Shown here: positions 39,847 through 48,565 of the stretch, piece after piece
How the letters are laid out: each line of letters starts with the position of its first letter
How positions within the stretch are numbered: position 1 is the stretch's first letter
Assembly: GCA_965215145.1 (NCBI GenBank)
Contig: OZ244038.1
Coordinates: 2,356,001-2,420,000, forward strand
Source: G965215145 sp965215145
GTDB lineage: Bacteria > Bacteroidota > Rhodothermia > Rhodothermales > JANQRZ01
Direction of reading: 5' to 3'
Length of the DNA stretch: 64,000 nucleotides
Made by a program: the position numbers and the translations under genes
The notes under the pieces: model-generated
Database searches by the model: none
What the model saw: only the letters and a program-made list of their open reading frames with translations
What the model was told of the DNA's origin: nothing

Positions 39847-41454
39847 ATGAAGCGGCTGATCTACCGGAGCACCTCCGCTGCCCCCGTCACGTGGGACACG
39901 GTCTCCGCCGTCGTCGAGAGCGCGTCGGCCAACAACGAGGCCCAGGGCATCACGGGGCTCCTCCTCCTCGCCGGCGACACGTTCCTCCAGGTGCTCGAGG
40001 GCGAGGCCGCCCGCGTCGACCACACCTTCGCGCGGATCCGGCGGGACGGCCGCCACCGCGACGTCACGCTCCTCATGGACGCGGCGGTCCCCGAGCGGCT
40101 CTTCGCCGAGTGGGGGCTGGCCGCCGTCCGGCTCGACCGGGTCGGGCCGCGCGAGGCCGAAGCGCTCCGGCGGAAGTACGGCGCCCGCGCCGGCAGCGTC
40201 GTCGTCCCGGACGACGGGGAGCGGGCGCTCGCCCTCCTCCTCGACGCCCGCGCCCTCGACGCCTCCACCCGCGACCCCGGCACGATCCGCGTCGTCACGG
40301 GGGGGGCCGGCCGGGACCGCCTCCTCCGCCGCGCCCAGCGCGTCGAGACCCTCGGCCACCTCGCCGGCGGCATCGCCCACGACCTCAACAACGTCCTCGG
40401 CCCGCTCATGATGTCGCTGGAGCTCCTGGAGCTCCGGCTCGGGGACGACCCCGCCGCGCGGCGGCTCGTCGAGCAGCTCGAGCGGGCGACGCAGCGGGGG
40501 GCCGGCCTCGTCCACCAGCTCCTCGCCTACATCCGCGGCGCCCAGGGGAAGCAGGCGGCGATCGCGGTGGCCCCCCTCGTCGACGAGGTGGGGAGCCTCC
40601 TCCGGAGCACCCTCCCCCCCACCATCCGCCTCGCCCTCGAGGTCGAGGACGGGCTCGGGGCCGTGCGGGGCGACCCGACCCAGCTCCACCAGGTCGTGAT
40701 GAACCTCGCCGTCAACGCGCGTGACGCCATGCCCAACGGCGGCACGCTCCGGATCGCGGCGGGCGCCCACGCGGCCGAGGGCGGCCCCGCCGTCCGCATC
40801 TCCGTCTCCGACACCGGCCCCGGCATCCCGCCGGAGATGCTCCGCGAGGTGTTCGAGCCGTTCTTCACGACGAAGGCGGAGGGGACCGGCCTCGGGCTCA
40901 CCACCGTGATGGACATCGTCCGGGAGCACGGGGGGACGGTGACGGTCGAGAGCGCGGGGGGGGCCGGCGCTCGGTTCGACGTCCTCCTCCCCGCCTCCGA
41001 CGAGGCCGCCCTCCCAGAGGCGCCCGCCGCCGGGGCCGAGGCGGACGAGGCCCCGCGCGGGCGCGGGGAGCTCGTCCTCGTCGTCGACGACGAGGCGGCG
41101 GCGCGGGCGGCGGCGTCGGCCGTCCTCCGCGCGCACGGGTACCGGACGGCCACGGCCGAGCACGGGGCCGCGGCGCTGGAGGCCTACCGCGAGCACGGGG
41201 GGGCCGTGCGCGTCGTCCTGACCGACATGATGATGCCGGTGATGGGGGGGCCTGAGCTCGCCCGGTCGCTGGCGGCCCTCGCCCCGGACCTCCCCGTGAT
41301 CGGGATGAGCGGACTCCCCGACCACGGGGGAACCAACGAGGGCCGAGCCGACCTCGCCCGGTTCCTCGGCAAGCCGTTCCGCGCTCGCTCGCTCCTGGAG
41401 GCCGTAGCCGCCGCGCTCGCCGCCGCGCCGGCACCCGCCCCGGCCGCGCCCTAG
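39847..41454 (+). CDS. Blue-light sensor histidine kinase: BLUF-HisKA-HATPase-receiver
   Basis: A 535-residue hybrid kinase. Residues 1-100 form a BLUF flavin domain: RLIYRS with the key Tyr (6), NNEAQGITGLLL with the flavin-contacting Asn, FLQVLEG with the Gln that flips on light, and RDGRHRDVTLL. A kinase core follows with phosphorylated His in LAGGIAHDLNNVLGPL (about residue 180), N-box NLAVNARDAM, DTGPGIP and GLGLTTV. The last 120 residues form a receiver with phosphoacceptor Asp in VVLTDMMMPVMGG. It sits directly after cheR, which points to light-controlled motility. ATG 39847 is the clear start. Confidence 0.9.
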   Translation: MKRLIYRSTSAAPVTWDTVSAVVESASANNEAQGITGLLLLAGDTFLQVLEGEAARVDHTFARIRRDGRHRDVTLLMDAAVPERLFAEWGLAAVRLDRVGPREAEALRRKYGARAGSVVVPDDGERALALLLDARALDASTRDPGTIRVVTGGAGRDRLLRRAQRVETLGHLAGGIAHDLNNVLGPLMMSLELLELRLGDDPAARRLVEQLERATQRGAGLVHQLLAYIRGAQGKQAAIAVAPLVDEVGSLLRSTLPPTIRLALEVEDGLGAVRGDPTQLHQVVMNLAVNARDAMPNGGTLRIAAGAHAAEGGPAVRISVSDTGPGIPPEMLREVFEPFFTTKAEGTGLGLTTVMDIVREHGGTVTVESAGGAGARFDVLLPASDEAALPEAPAAGAEADEAPRGRGELVLVVDDEAAARAAASAVLRAHGYRTATAEHGAAALEAYREHGGAVRVVLTDMMMPVMGGPELARSLAALAPDLPVIGMSGLPDHGGTNEGRADLARFLGKPFRARSLLEAVAAALAAAPAPAPAAP

Positions 41455-41466
41455 ACCCCAAACCCC

Positions 41467-41886
41467 ATGAGCACGACCGTCCTCATCATCGACGACGACG
41501 ACCTCTTCGTCGACACCGTCTCCTTCGTCCTCGAGCAGGAGGAGCACCGGGTGCTGAAGGCCAGCAACGGCGCCGACGGCGTCGAGGCCGCGCTGGAGCA
41601 CCTCCCCGACGTCATCCTCTGCGACATCCACATGCGGGACGGCCACGGGTACGCCGCCGTGATGGCCCTCCGCGACCGGAGCGAGACCGAGCACATCCCC
41701 GTCGTGATGATGACGGGGCGGGGGAACCCCTACGTCGAGCGGAAGAGCCTCCGGCACGGGGCCGACCTCTACCTCGAGAAGCCGTTCGCCGTGGCGGAGC
41801 TGACCGGGGCGGTGGGCCAGGCGTTGCGCACGCGGCGGGGTGCCGCCCAGCGCTCCGGCCACGTGATCTTCCCGAGCAGCCGCTGA
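41467..41886 (+). CDS. Single-domain response regulator after the BLUF kinase
   Basis: A 139-residue receiver: IIDDDD (residues 7-12), phosphoacceptor Asp in VILCDIHMRDGHGY (about 56), MMTGRG and Lys in YLEKPFAV. It starts 12 bases after the BLUF kinase and is the natural partner for it. Output is likely protein-protein contact, since no effector domain is attached. Confidence 0.88.
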   Translation: MSTTVLIIDDDDLFVDTVSFVLEQEEHRVLKASNGADGVEAALEHLPDVILCDIHMRDGHGYAAVMALRDRSETEHIPVVMMTGRGNPYVERKSLRHGADLYLEKPFAVAELTGAVGQALRTRRGAAQRSGHVIFPSSR

Positions 41887-41935
41887 GCCGCCGGCCCGCC
41901 CCCGCCGCGTGCCGCCGCGGACGCCACGGCAGGCC

Positions 41936-41980
41936 GCAGGTGCTACTGCAGCAGGTGCTACTGCAGCAGGTGCTACTGCA
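41936..41980. repeat. Three tandem 15-bp units spanning the fliL stop codon
   Basis: GCAGGTGCTACTGCA is repeated three times. Read on the minus strand, each copy carries CAG TAG in the fliL frame, so the last codon and stop are followed by two more copies of themselves. Confidence 0.85.
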
Positions 41981-42479
41981 GGACGTACTGCGTGAAGTAG
42001 AGCCGGTCGACGTCGTGCTCGAGGAGGCCGTTGACGCGCGCGCGGAGGGAGTCCTTCAGCGCCTCCCGCGCCGATACCGCCGCCAGCTCCTCCACACTCT
42101 GCTCACTGAGGATGCCGACGATGGCGTCCCGCACGACGACCTCGTGCTCGGCGAGCGCTTCCAGCGCCTTCGCGTCGGCGGCCTCGAAGCCGAGGTCCAC
42201 CATGAGGTAGCGTCGCCCGCCGGAGTCCGCGGGGTTGATGATGAAGCCGGGGAGCTCCAGGAACTCCCCGTACTCGATGGGCGCGTCGGCGTCGGCACCG
42301 GCCGCCTCCTGGTACCGGGCGTACCCGAGCCCGCCCCCGGCGAGGAGGGCGAGCACGGGGAGGACGAGCAGGAGCCGGCCCCGCTTCTTCGGCGGCGCCT
42401 CTGCTGCGGGCGCCTCCACTACGGGCGGGGCGCCGTCGGGAGCGGCATCGGCGGGGGCGGTATGGGGGGAGTCGGCCAT
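41973..42479 (-). CDS. fliL: Flagellar basal-body-associated protein FliL
   Basis: A 168-residue protein. One membrane helix lies at about 34-52 after a Pro/Ala-rich cytoplasmic stretch. The periplasmic domain (about 66-168) has EYGEFLELPGFIINPADSGG and the C-terminal DVDRLYFTQYVLQ typical of FliL. It supports stator function. ATG 42479 is inside the Pro-rich end of motB (61-base overlap). Confidence 0.92.
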   Translation of the reverse strand: MADSPHTAPADAAPDGAPPVVEAPAAEAPPKKRGRLLLVLPVLALLAGGGLGYARYQEAAGADADAPIEYGEFLELPGFIINPADSGGRRYLMVDLGFEAADAKALEALAEHEVVVRDAIVGILSEQSVEELAAVSAREALKDSLRARVNGLLEHDVDRLYFTQYVLQ

Positions 42480-43183
42480 GGCTCTGGGCTGAGGAGGATC
42501 TCGACGCGCCGGTTCCGGGCCCGCCCCTCGGCGGTCCCGTTCGGGCCTCGGGGGCGGAACTCGGCGTACCCGGCGGCCTGGTAGCGGTCGGGGGGGAGCG
42601 CGGCGTCGCGCGCGAGGAGGAACCGGACGACGGCCGCCGCGCGGGCGGCCGAGAGCTCCCAGTTCGAGGGGTAGCGGGGGGTCCGGATGGGGACGGCGTC
42701 GGTGTGGCCCTCGACGACGACGCTCCGGACGTCGTCGGCGAGGACGGCGGCGACGGCGGCGAGGACGGCGGCGGCCGGGGGCAGCAGCGCCGCCTCGCCC
42801 GAGGCGAACATGATCGAGTCGGCGATGGCGACGTGGAGGCCGCGCTCGGTGAGGTTCACCTCGACGGCCTCGGTGAGCCCCTCCGCGACGAGGCGCTCGA
42901 GGAGCTCCTCGAACCGGTTGGCCTGGACGATCTCGTCCTCGATGGGGCGGGCGCTGACGATCTCGGGGCTCGGGGCGAGCACGGCGTCGCTCGTCTCGAG
43001 CAGGCCCGTGTGGCCGTTGAAGTAGCTCAGCGCCTCCTCGAACTTCTCGACCTCGACCTCGGACATCGCCACGATCATCACGAAGAACGCCAGCAGCAGC
43101 GTCATCATGTCGCTGAACGTCGTCATCCAGAACGGAGCCGTCGGCTCCGTGCTCTGGGCGCTTTGGTCGCGGCTGCGGGACAC
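42419..43183 (-). CDS. motB: Flagellar stator protein MotB
   Basis: A 254-residue stator subunit. A single N-terminal span has the ion-binding Asp in WMTTFSDMMTLLLAFFVMI (about residue 25). The OmpA-like peptidoglycan-binding domain (about 115-235) includes VVVEGHTDAVPI and NWELSAARAAAVVRFL, and ends RNRRVEILLSP. The C-terminal Pro-rich tail is long. Confidence 0.94.
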   Translation of the reverse strand: MSRSRDQSAQSTEPTAPFWMTTFSDMMTLLLAFFVMIVAMSEVEVEKFEEALSYFNGHTGLLETSDAVLAPSPEIVSARPIEDEIVQANRFEELLERLVAEGLTEAVEVNLTERGLHVAIADSIMFASGEAALLPPAAAVLAAVAAVLADDVRSVVVEGHTDAVPIRTPRYPSNWELSAARAAAVVRFLLARDAALPPDRYQAAGYAEFRPRGPNGTAEGRARNRRVEILLSPEPWPTPPIPPPPMPLPTAPRP

Positions 43184-43201
43184 GGCGGGGGCGGTTCGGG
43201 G

Positions 43202-43999
43202 TCAGGCGGCCTGCTTCAGCGGGACGGCCTCGGCGGGCTCGCCCGCGGCGGCGCCGTCCGGGTCGTCGAGGTACTGCCGGAGGCGCTTCTCCAGGAGGCT
43301 CGGGCTCTCCCCGCGGATGATGCCGAGCACGCCCTCCCGCGTGAGGTCGTAGCGCCGGAGGAGGGCCTCGACCTGCCCGCCCTGCTTGTTCGCCAGGGGG
43401 AGGCAGACGAGGTTGGCGAAGAGGGCGCCGTAGAACGTCGTGATCATGGCGACGGCCATGGCGGGGCCGATGGCGCTGGGGTCGCTGAGGTTCTGGAGCA
43501 TCTGGATCAGCCCGATCAGCGTGCCCACCATGCCGAAGGCCGGGGCGTAGATGCCGGCGGTGTTCCAGAACTTCACCCGGAAGGACGGGCCGGCCACGGC
43601 CTCGCCGATCCGGGTCTGCATCAGCCCGGCGGCCTCGTCGGGCTCGACGCCGTCGACGGCCATCTCGAGCCCGAACCGCACGAGGTCGTCCTCGGTCTCG
43701 CCGAGGCGGCGGTCGAGGGCGAGCAGGCCGTCCCGCCGCACGAGCCGGGCGAGGTCCGTGAACTCGGCGACGAGCCCCTCGAGCTCGGGCTCGCGGAAGG
43801 AGAACACCGAGCGGAGCCCGCCGACGGCCCCCTTCACCTCCTCGAGGGAGAACGCGACGAGGAGCGCGGCGAGCGTCCCCCCGAAGACGATGGCGGCGGA
43901 GCCGGGGCTGACGAACGTCTGCCACCCGTCGCCCAGGAGGATGGTGCCGAAGATGAGGACGGAGCCGAGGCCGAGGCCGAGGGGGGTGGACTTCTCCAT
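43202..43999 (-). CDS. motA: Flagellar stator protein MotA
   Basis: A 265-residue stator subunit with four membrane helices (about 5-22, 31-50, 150-172, 183-205). LFANLVCLPLANKQ is in the fourth. The cytoplasmic loop between helices 2 and 3 bears conserved Arg and Glu positions for rotor contact. It is transcribed from the sigma-28 promoter at 44094. Confidence 0.94.
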   Translation of the reverse strand: MEKSTPLGLGLGSVLIFGTILLGDGWQTFVSPGSAAIVFGGTLAALLVAFSLEEVKGAVGGLRSVFSFREPELEGLVAEFTDLARLVRRDGLLALDRRLGETEDDLVRFGLEMAVDGVEPDEAAGLMQTRIGEAVAGPSFRVKFWNTAGIYAPAFGMVGTLIGLIQMLQNLSDPSAIGPAMAVAMITTFYGALFANLVCLPLANKQGGQVEALLRRYDLTREGVLGIIRGESPSLLEKRLRQYLDDPDGAAAGEPAEAVPLKQAA

Positions 44000-44093
44000 G
44001 CCTGCTGAGGGAACCCTGCGGGGGGACGGCGAGAGCGGGGGGACGGTGGGAGCGACGAGGACCCGGCCTCGCTCGGGCGCCCCTCCCCGCTCG

Positions 44094-44121
44094 GTTATCG
44101 GAGCGCGCCCGACCGCTTAAG
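44094..44121 (-). promoter_or_regulatory. Sigma-28 promoter for motA-motB-fliL
   Basis: On the minus strand CTTAA (-35) and CCGATAAC (-10) are 15 bases apart. The -10 lies about 95 bases before the motA start. Confidence 0.85.
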
Positions 44122-44136
44122 CGCCGGGGCCAGCAA

Positions 44137-44300
44137 AGGGCCTATCCGGAGAGTCGGCTTGACCCGCGAAGCCTGAGCGAACGGGCGCTGAGCGAGGCGC
44201 GGGGGGAGCGCGATGCCTAAAGCATCGGGCGAGGCGTGCAACGCTGCGCAGCGTTCGTGCAGCCAGGCGTAGCCGAGAGGGCTCTCCGGACAGGTCCTAA
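44137..44300. mobile_element. MITE-like element, copy 1
   Basis: About 164 bp bounded by imperfect inverted ends: AGGGCCTATCCGGAGAG on the left and CTCTCCGGACAGGTCCT on the right, complementary at 15 of 17 positions. The interior has small hairpins (GATGCCTAAAGCATC; CGCTGCGCAGCG) and no coding capacity. The second copy is at 52013. The family is unknown to me. Confidence 0.7.
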
Positions 44301-44302
44301 AA

Positions 44303-44344
44303 GCCCCGCCCGGCGTCACACGCTGTGTGCGAGCCGGGCGGGGC
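44303..44344 (-). terminator. Intrinsic terminator of the flgB-flgE run
   Basis: GCCCCGCCCGGC and GCCGGGCGGGGC form a perfect 12-bp stem with an 18-base loop. The AAAA at 44299-44302 becomes a U-run on the minus strand. It lies 56 bases after the flgE stop. Confidence 0.85.
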
Positions 44345-44399
44345 GCGCGCCGGAGCCGCCACTCCGCCGCGTGGGCCGACAGCGGCCCAGGGGCTGTGC

Positions 44400-45644
44400 C
44401 TACCGCTTAAGCTGGACGAGCTCCTGGAGCAGCTCGTCCGAGGTCGTGATCACGCGGGCCGAGGCCTGGTACCCGCGCTGCGTCACGATCATGTCGGTGA
44501 ACTCGGCCGCGAGGTCGACGTTGCTGACCTCGAGGGCGCCCGAGGCCACGCTCGTGTTGACCTCCTGCCCGGCCCGCCCGATCACGAGGTCGCCCGAGCT
44601 CTGGGCGGCGCGGAAGAAGCTGTTCCCGGCCTGCTCCAGCCCGCCGGGGTTGGTGACCGAGCCGATGGCGAGCTGGGCGATGGCGCGCTGCTCGCCGTTG
44701 GAGAAGTTGAGGACGAGCTTGCCCTCGGGGTCGAACCCGTAGCCGAGGATCTCGCCGGCGGCCTTCCCGTCCTGCTCCGCCACGGCGAGCGTCGTCGAGC
44801 CGCCGTACTGCGTGAGCCCCTCGAGGTCCACCGTCACGGCGACGTCGTCGCCGTTGGAGTCCGGGAAGACGCCGGTGATGAGGGCCTCGGCGGGGTCGGG
44901 GCCGATGAGGGTCCCGTCGGTGTCGAACTCGAGGACGGCGCCGGTGCCGCCGAGGGGCGTGGCCGGGACGGGCGGCTCGGCGTCGGGGTCGCCGGCGAGC
45001 TCGGCCTCGGTGAGGGTCCACTCGTCCTCGCCCGACTTCTGGAGGGTGAGCACGAGGGTGTGGGCCTGCCCCTGCTCGTCGTAGATCGCCGAGGAGATGG
45101 TGACCTCGTCGTCGTCGTCGCCGGCGCGGATGTCGGCCGAGAGGTTCCCGGCGAGGCGGGCCTCCGTCGTCTCCTCGGGGGCGGAGGAGGCGTCGAGGTC
45201 GAGGCGGACGTCCTGGAGCGTGCCCGTGTAGACGGAGCCGTCGGCCTGGACGGGCCAGCCCTGGACGCGGGCGCCGGAGGAGGTGACGAGGGTGCCGTCG
45301 GCGTCGAACCGGAAGTTCCCCGCGCGCGAGAGCAGCGTCTGCGGCCCCTCCTTGGCGACGAAGAACCCGTCGCCGGCGAGGGCGAGGTCGGTGGCGAGGT
45401 TCGTGAACTCGAAGGCGCCCTGCGTCCAGTTCTGGTCGATGCGCGAGGCGAGGACGCCGTTGCCGACGGAGCCGCGGTAGTTCCCGCCGGCCCCGACCAT
45501 CTGCTGCCCGAGCTGCTCGGCGAAGCTGGCCCGCCCGCGCTTGAAGGCGAAGGTGTTGACGTTGGCGATGTTGTTACCGATCACGTCCATGCGGACCTGA
45601 TGGCTGCGGAGGCCGGAGACGCCGGCGTAGAGGGCGTTCATCAT
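44400..45644 (-). CDS. flgE: Flagellar hook protein FlgE
   Basis: A 414-residue hook subunit. The N-terminal rod/hook motif is ALYAGVSGLRSHQVRMDVIG with NNIANVNTFAFK. A central variable region is rich in Asp, Thr and Pro. The C-terminal motif is NVDLAAEFTDMIVTQRGYQA with SARVITTSDELLQELV. It ends the flg/fli run and is followed by a terminator. Confidence 0.93.
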   Translation of the reverse strand: MMNALYAGVSGLRSHQVRMDVIGNNIANVNTFAFKRGRASFAEQLGQQMVGAGGNYRGSVGNGVLASRIDQNWTQGAFEFTNLATDLALAGDGFFVAKEGPQTLLSRAGNFRFDADGTLVTSSGARVQGWPVQADGSVYTGTLQDVRLDLDASSAPEETTEARLAGNLSADIRAGDDDDEVTISSAIYDEQGQAHTLVLTLQKSGEDEWTLTEAELAGDPDAEPPVPATPLGGTGAVLEFDTDGTLIGPDPAEALITGVFPDSNGDDVAVTVDLEGLTQYGGSTTLAVAEQDGKAAGEILGYGFDPEGKLVLNFSNGEQRAIAQLAIGSVTNPGGLEQAGNSFFRAAQSSGDLVIGRAGQEVNTSVASGALEVSNVDLAAEFTDMIVTQRGYQASARVITTSDELLQELVQLKR

Positions 45645-45791
45645 GGGGGATACCTCTTGGTGGGTTGGTCCGCAGCGTCAGTCGGTCGGCTGCGGCCCGG
45701 CCTCCCGTGGCGCCGGAGCGCGGTGGGGCCAGCCGGATTGGGGGTTTAGGGGTGTCGGTAGGTGGGTTGTGGGGCTAGAGCGGCACGGCGC

Positions 45792-46196
45792 TCAGAGCAG
45801 CATGGCGCTGTCGATGCCGGTGAAGGCGCGCTCGGCCAGCTCGTCGCGCGCCACGGCCGTCACGACGGTGCGGTTGGGGACGCTGACGACGAAGGCGGCG
45901 TCGGCGCGGAGGAGGAGCGCCTCGCGGGCGCCCTTCCGGTCGAGATGGGCGACGGCCTCGCCCAGCGCGGCCCGCTCGGGGTCGGTCATCGAGATGTCGC
46001 GCTGGAGCAGCCGGGCCTCGGCGTGGGCCGAGAGCCGGAGCGGGGGCGCCCCGGCCGCCTCGCCGCGCGCCTCTCGGAGCGCGTCGGCGAAGGAGGGGCC
46101 GGCGGGGTTCGGCTGGGCCGGGCTGGGGCCGCGGGGGCGGGGCTCGGGCGCCCGCTGGGCGCCGTCGGTGCGGGCTGCGAGGTGGCGGACGTTCAT
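45792..46196 (-). CDS. Flagellar operon protein, TIGR02530 family
   Basis: A 134-residue protein commonly encoded between flgD and flgE. It has LRLSAHAEARLLQRDISMTD, then KGAREALLLRADAAFVVSVPNRTVVTAV, and ends FTGIDSAML. These match the family of unknown function called flg_new. The first 40 residues are low-complexity. Three bases separate its start from the flgD stop. Confidence 0.85.
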   Translation of the reverse strand: MNVRHLAARTDGAQRAPEPRPRGPSPAQPNPAGPSFADALREARGEAAGAPPLRLSAHAEARLLQRDISMTDPERAALGEAVAHLDRKGAREALLLRADAAFVVSVPNRTVVTAVARDELAERAFTGIDSAMLL

Positions 46197-46199
46197 GGG

Positions 46200-46940
46200 C
46201 TAGGAGGCGACGCCGAGGAGGTCGGCCATCGGCACGGCGAGCCCGCCGAGCCACAGGGTGATCCCGTCCGGCTCGATGGTCACGCGGTCGACGTGGCCCC
46301 GGGTGAAGGTGGTAGCCTCGACGTCCTCCCCGTCGCTGCCCTCGGCCTCCACGGAGAACGTGTAGGTCCCCTCCGGGACCGGCGCCCCGCCGTCGTCGAG
46401 GCCGTCCCAGCCGGGGAGGTGCCGGCCGCTGCCGAGGTGGCCGAGGTCGAGGGTGCGGACGGCCTCGCCCGCCTCGTTCCGCACGACGACGCGGACGCTC
46501 GAAGCGGGCTCCGGCAGCTCGAAGCCGAGCGCGACGGGGTCGGTGCCGTTCCAGACGGCGTGGTCACCCACGGCCTCGACCGTCTGCCCGACGAGGCCGG
46601 CGGCGGCGGCGAGGTCGCCGCGCGCGGTGAGCGCCTGGGCCATCGCCTCCTGCTGCGCCCCCGTCGCGTCGAGCGTGGCGCCGAGCGCGCCGAGGAGCTG
46701 CGTGTGCGCCCCCAGCGTCTCGCTGATGAGGCCGAGCTGCTCGACGGACGAGAACTGCGCGAGCTGGGCGGCAAACTCGTGCCCCTCCTGCGGGTTCATC
46801 GGGTCCTGATTCGAGAGCTGCGTCACGAGCAGCGTGAGGAACGCGTCGCGGTCCATGTCCCGGCCCGTGTCGGGCGGGACGTACCCGCCGGCCGAGGGGT
46901 AGGGCGAGGGGGTCGGGGAGGTCGGGGGGGTCGAGGTCAT
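46200..46940 (-). CDS. flgD: Hook assembly scaffold FlgD
   Basis: A 246-residue hook-capping protein. A Pro/Ser/Thr-rich start precedes the conserved DAFLTLLVTQLSNQDPMNP (about 31-49) and EFAAQLAQFSSVEQL. The rest is the FlgD beta domain with PGWDGLDDGGAPVPEGTYTF. ATG 46940 is chosen; the frame is open upstream into fliK. Confidence 0.93.
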   Translation of the reverse strand: MTSTPPTSPTPSPYPSAGGYVPPDTGRDMDRDAFLTLLVTQLSNQDPMNPQEGHEFAAQLAQFSSVEQLGLISETLGAHTQLLGALGATLDATGAQQEAMAQALTARGDLAAAAGLVGQTVEAVGDHAVWNGTDPVALGFELPEPASSVRVVVRNEAGEAVRTLDLGHLGSGRHLPGWDGLDDGGAPVPEGTYTFSVEAEGSDGEDVEATTFTRGHVDRVTIEPDGITLWLGGLAVPMADLLGVAS

Positions 46941-46951
46941 GGGGTCTGGGC

Positions 46952-48565
46952 TTAGCCGATCCACTCCTGCCGAGCGGACGGGTGGGTGGGGCTGCTGGTG
47001 GGGGCGGGGTTGGTCTGCTCCGCCGGCTTCGGGAGAGTGGGAGCGCTGGAGGAGCCGCGAGACGTGTCGCCGCCCCCCTCCTGCCCCCCTTCGCCGCGGC
47101 CGAACGAGAGGTCGACGGCGGTCTCGTAGTGCTGCTCCAGGCGCGCCTGGATCTCGGCGGCCTGCCGCTCGGCGGCGGCGCGGACGGCTGGGTCGCTGAG
47201 CTGGACGGCGACGACGAGGCGGCCGTCGCCCTGGCGGGCGCGGACGGTGAGGCTCCCCTCCCCCTCGCCGAGGTCGACCGACAGGGTAGCCCAGCCGGCC
47301 TCCGAGCCGGCGGCCCGGTCGAGCTGCTGGGCGATCAGGTCCGCCCACGGGCCTGCGGACAAGGCGAGCGCGGAGGGCCGCGCCGCGGAGGCCACGGACG
47401 CCCCCGCCGACGCGCCCGTCAGCGCCCCCACCCCGTCCGACTTCGCCAAGCTTGCGGCTGCGTCCTCGAAAAGGGCCTCGTCGCTCTGGGCCGGCGCGGT
47501 TTGATCCGGTTGATCTTCCGTCTCGCCGCCAAAGGCGGAGTCGCCGGCGGCGTTCTCTCCGTCGCGGCTCCCCAGGTCGGCCGCCTCTGCGGCGGGCCGG
47601 GCGGGGTCGAGTCGTTTATCGGGCTCGGGGTCGCCGGCGGAGTCTGGGGCGGGGTCATTGATGAGGGTGCCGGTGGCTGGGGGTGCCTCCTCGCCCTTCT
47701 TAGGCTCGCCCTTCACGGGCGAGTCACCTGCGGGGAGGGCGCCCTCGCGGGCCGGCTGCGGCTCCTCGCCTACCGCGTTGGCTTCTCGACGGGCGAGCCG
47801 CTCCGCCTCCCCTGCACCGCCCGGCCGGTCGGTGCCAGCCTCGGTTGGCGTGGCGGCTTCGGCCGGCGCGGCGGCCTTGGCCTCCTGCGAGGCCCGCTCG
47901 GTACGGCCGTTCGCCTGCTCTGCGGGGCTGCTCGTCTGCTCGGTGCGGCCGGTCGCCGCGCGCCCCTCCAGGTCTCCGTCCGGTTGCGAATAACGAGGAG
48001 CCATTCTCTCTCCCCCGCCCTCACGTGGCGTCCCGCCTCCTGACACACCGAGGTGTGACGCACCGAGGTGGGAGGGCTCCTCTGCACGGTGCGGATTCGA
48101 AGGCGTGGGCGGCCCCGCCTCGCCTCCCTGGCGCTGAGCCAGCGCGAGGCCCGGCTCCCCGGAGGCGCTCTCCGGAAGGGCAGCCTCAGCGAGGGCTCCA
48201 TCGAGGGAGCTTGCGACGACGTTATTTGACGGGTGCCCCTCCCCTAGGGTCTCAGGAGGCGCCCCCTCCGTTACCAGATCGGGGGTCACCAGATCGGAGT
48301 TCAGGGGGAAGACTGGGGCGATCCCCTGAAGCTCCGGAGGCAGCGCCTCAGCCCCCGCCTCCGGGGCCACGGCGATCCCGGCAAGACCGAGGTTCTCTGC
48401 CTCCTCAGGCATTGCTTCCTCCTGCGGGTTCTCCTCGGCCGGCTCACGGCCACCGCTCAGCGCCTCGGCGAGGGCTGCGACGAAGGCTCCGTCGGGCTCT
48501 GAGACGGGCGGCGGCGGTGAAGCAGGAGCCGGTGTGGGGGCGAGGAGAGAAATCACAGCGGTCAT
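46952..48565 (-). CDS. fliK: Hook-length control protein FliK
   Basis: A 537-residue protein. The first about 400 residues are Pro/Ala/Glu/Gly-rich and disordered, as expected for a molecular ruler. The C-terminal FliK domain (about 405-500) has LSVDLGEGEGSLTVRARQGDG and AEIQARLEQHYE. Its position between motE and flgD fits. It controls the export switch through FlhB. ATG 48565 overlaps the end of the preceding motE gene by four bases. Confidence 0.85.
   Translation of the reverse strand: MTAVISLLAPTPAPASPPPPVSEPDGAFVAALAEALSGGREPAEENPQEEAMPEEAENLGLAGIAVAPEAGAEALPPELQGIAPVFPLNSDLVTPDLVTEGAPPETLGEGHPSNNVVASSLDGALAEAALPESASGEPGLALAQRQGGEAGPPTPSNPHRAEEPSHLGASHLGVSGGGTPREGGGERMAPRYSQPDGDLEGRAATGRTEQTSSPAEQANGRTERASQEAKAAAPAEAATPTEAGTDRPGGAGEAERLARREANAVGEEPQPAREGALPAGDSPVKGEPKKGEEAPPATGTLINDPAPDSAGDPEPDKRLDPARPAAEAADLGSRDGENAAGDSAFGGETEDQPDQTAPAQSDEALFEDAAASLAKSDGVGALTGASAGASVASAARPSALALSAGPWADLIAQQLDRAAGSEAGWATLSVDLGEGEGSLTVRARQGDGRLVVAVQLSDPAVRAAAERQAAEIQARLEQHYETAVDLSFGRGEGGQEGGGDTSRGSSSAPTLPKPAEQTNPAPTSSPTHPSARQEWIG

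Larger units (their letters stand above)
44000..44399. other. 400-bp spacer between motA and flgE
   Basis: No gene is supported. It holds the motA sigma-28 promoter (44094-44121), a small inverted-repeat-bounded element (44137-44300) and the terminator of the flgE run (44303-44344). Confidence 0.75.

Noticed and set aside
47614..47625. TTATCGGGC resembling a sigma-28 -10 box
   Set aside because: It lies inside fliK with no matching -35 box at the right distance and no gene start nearby.
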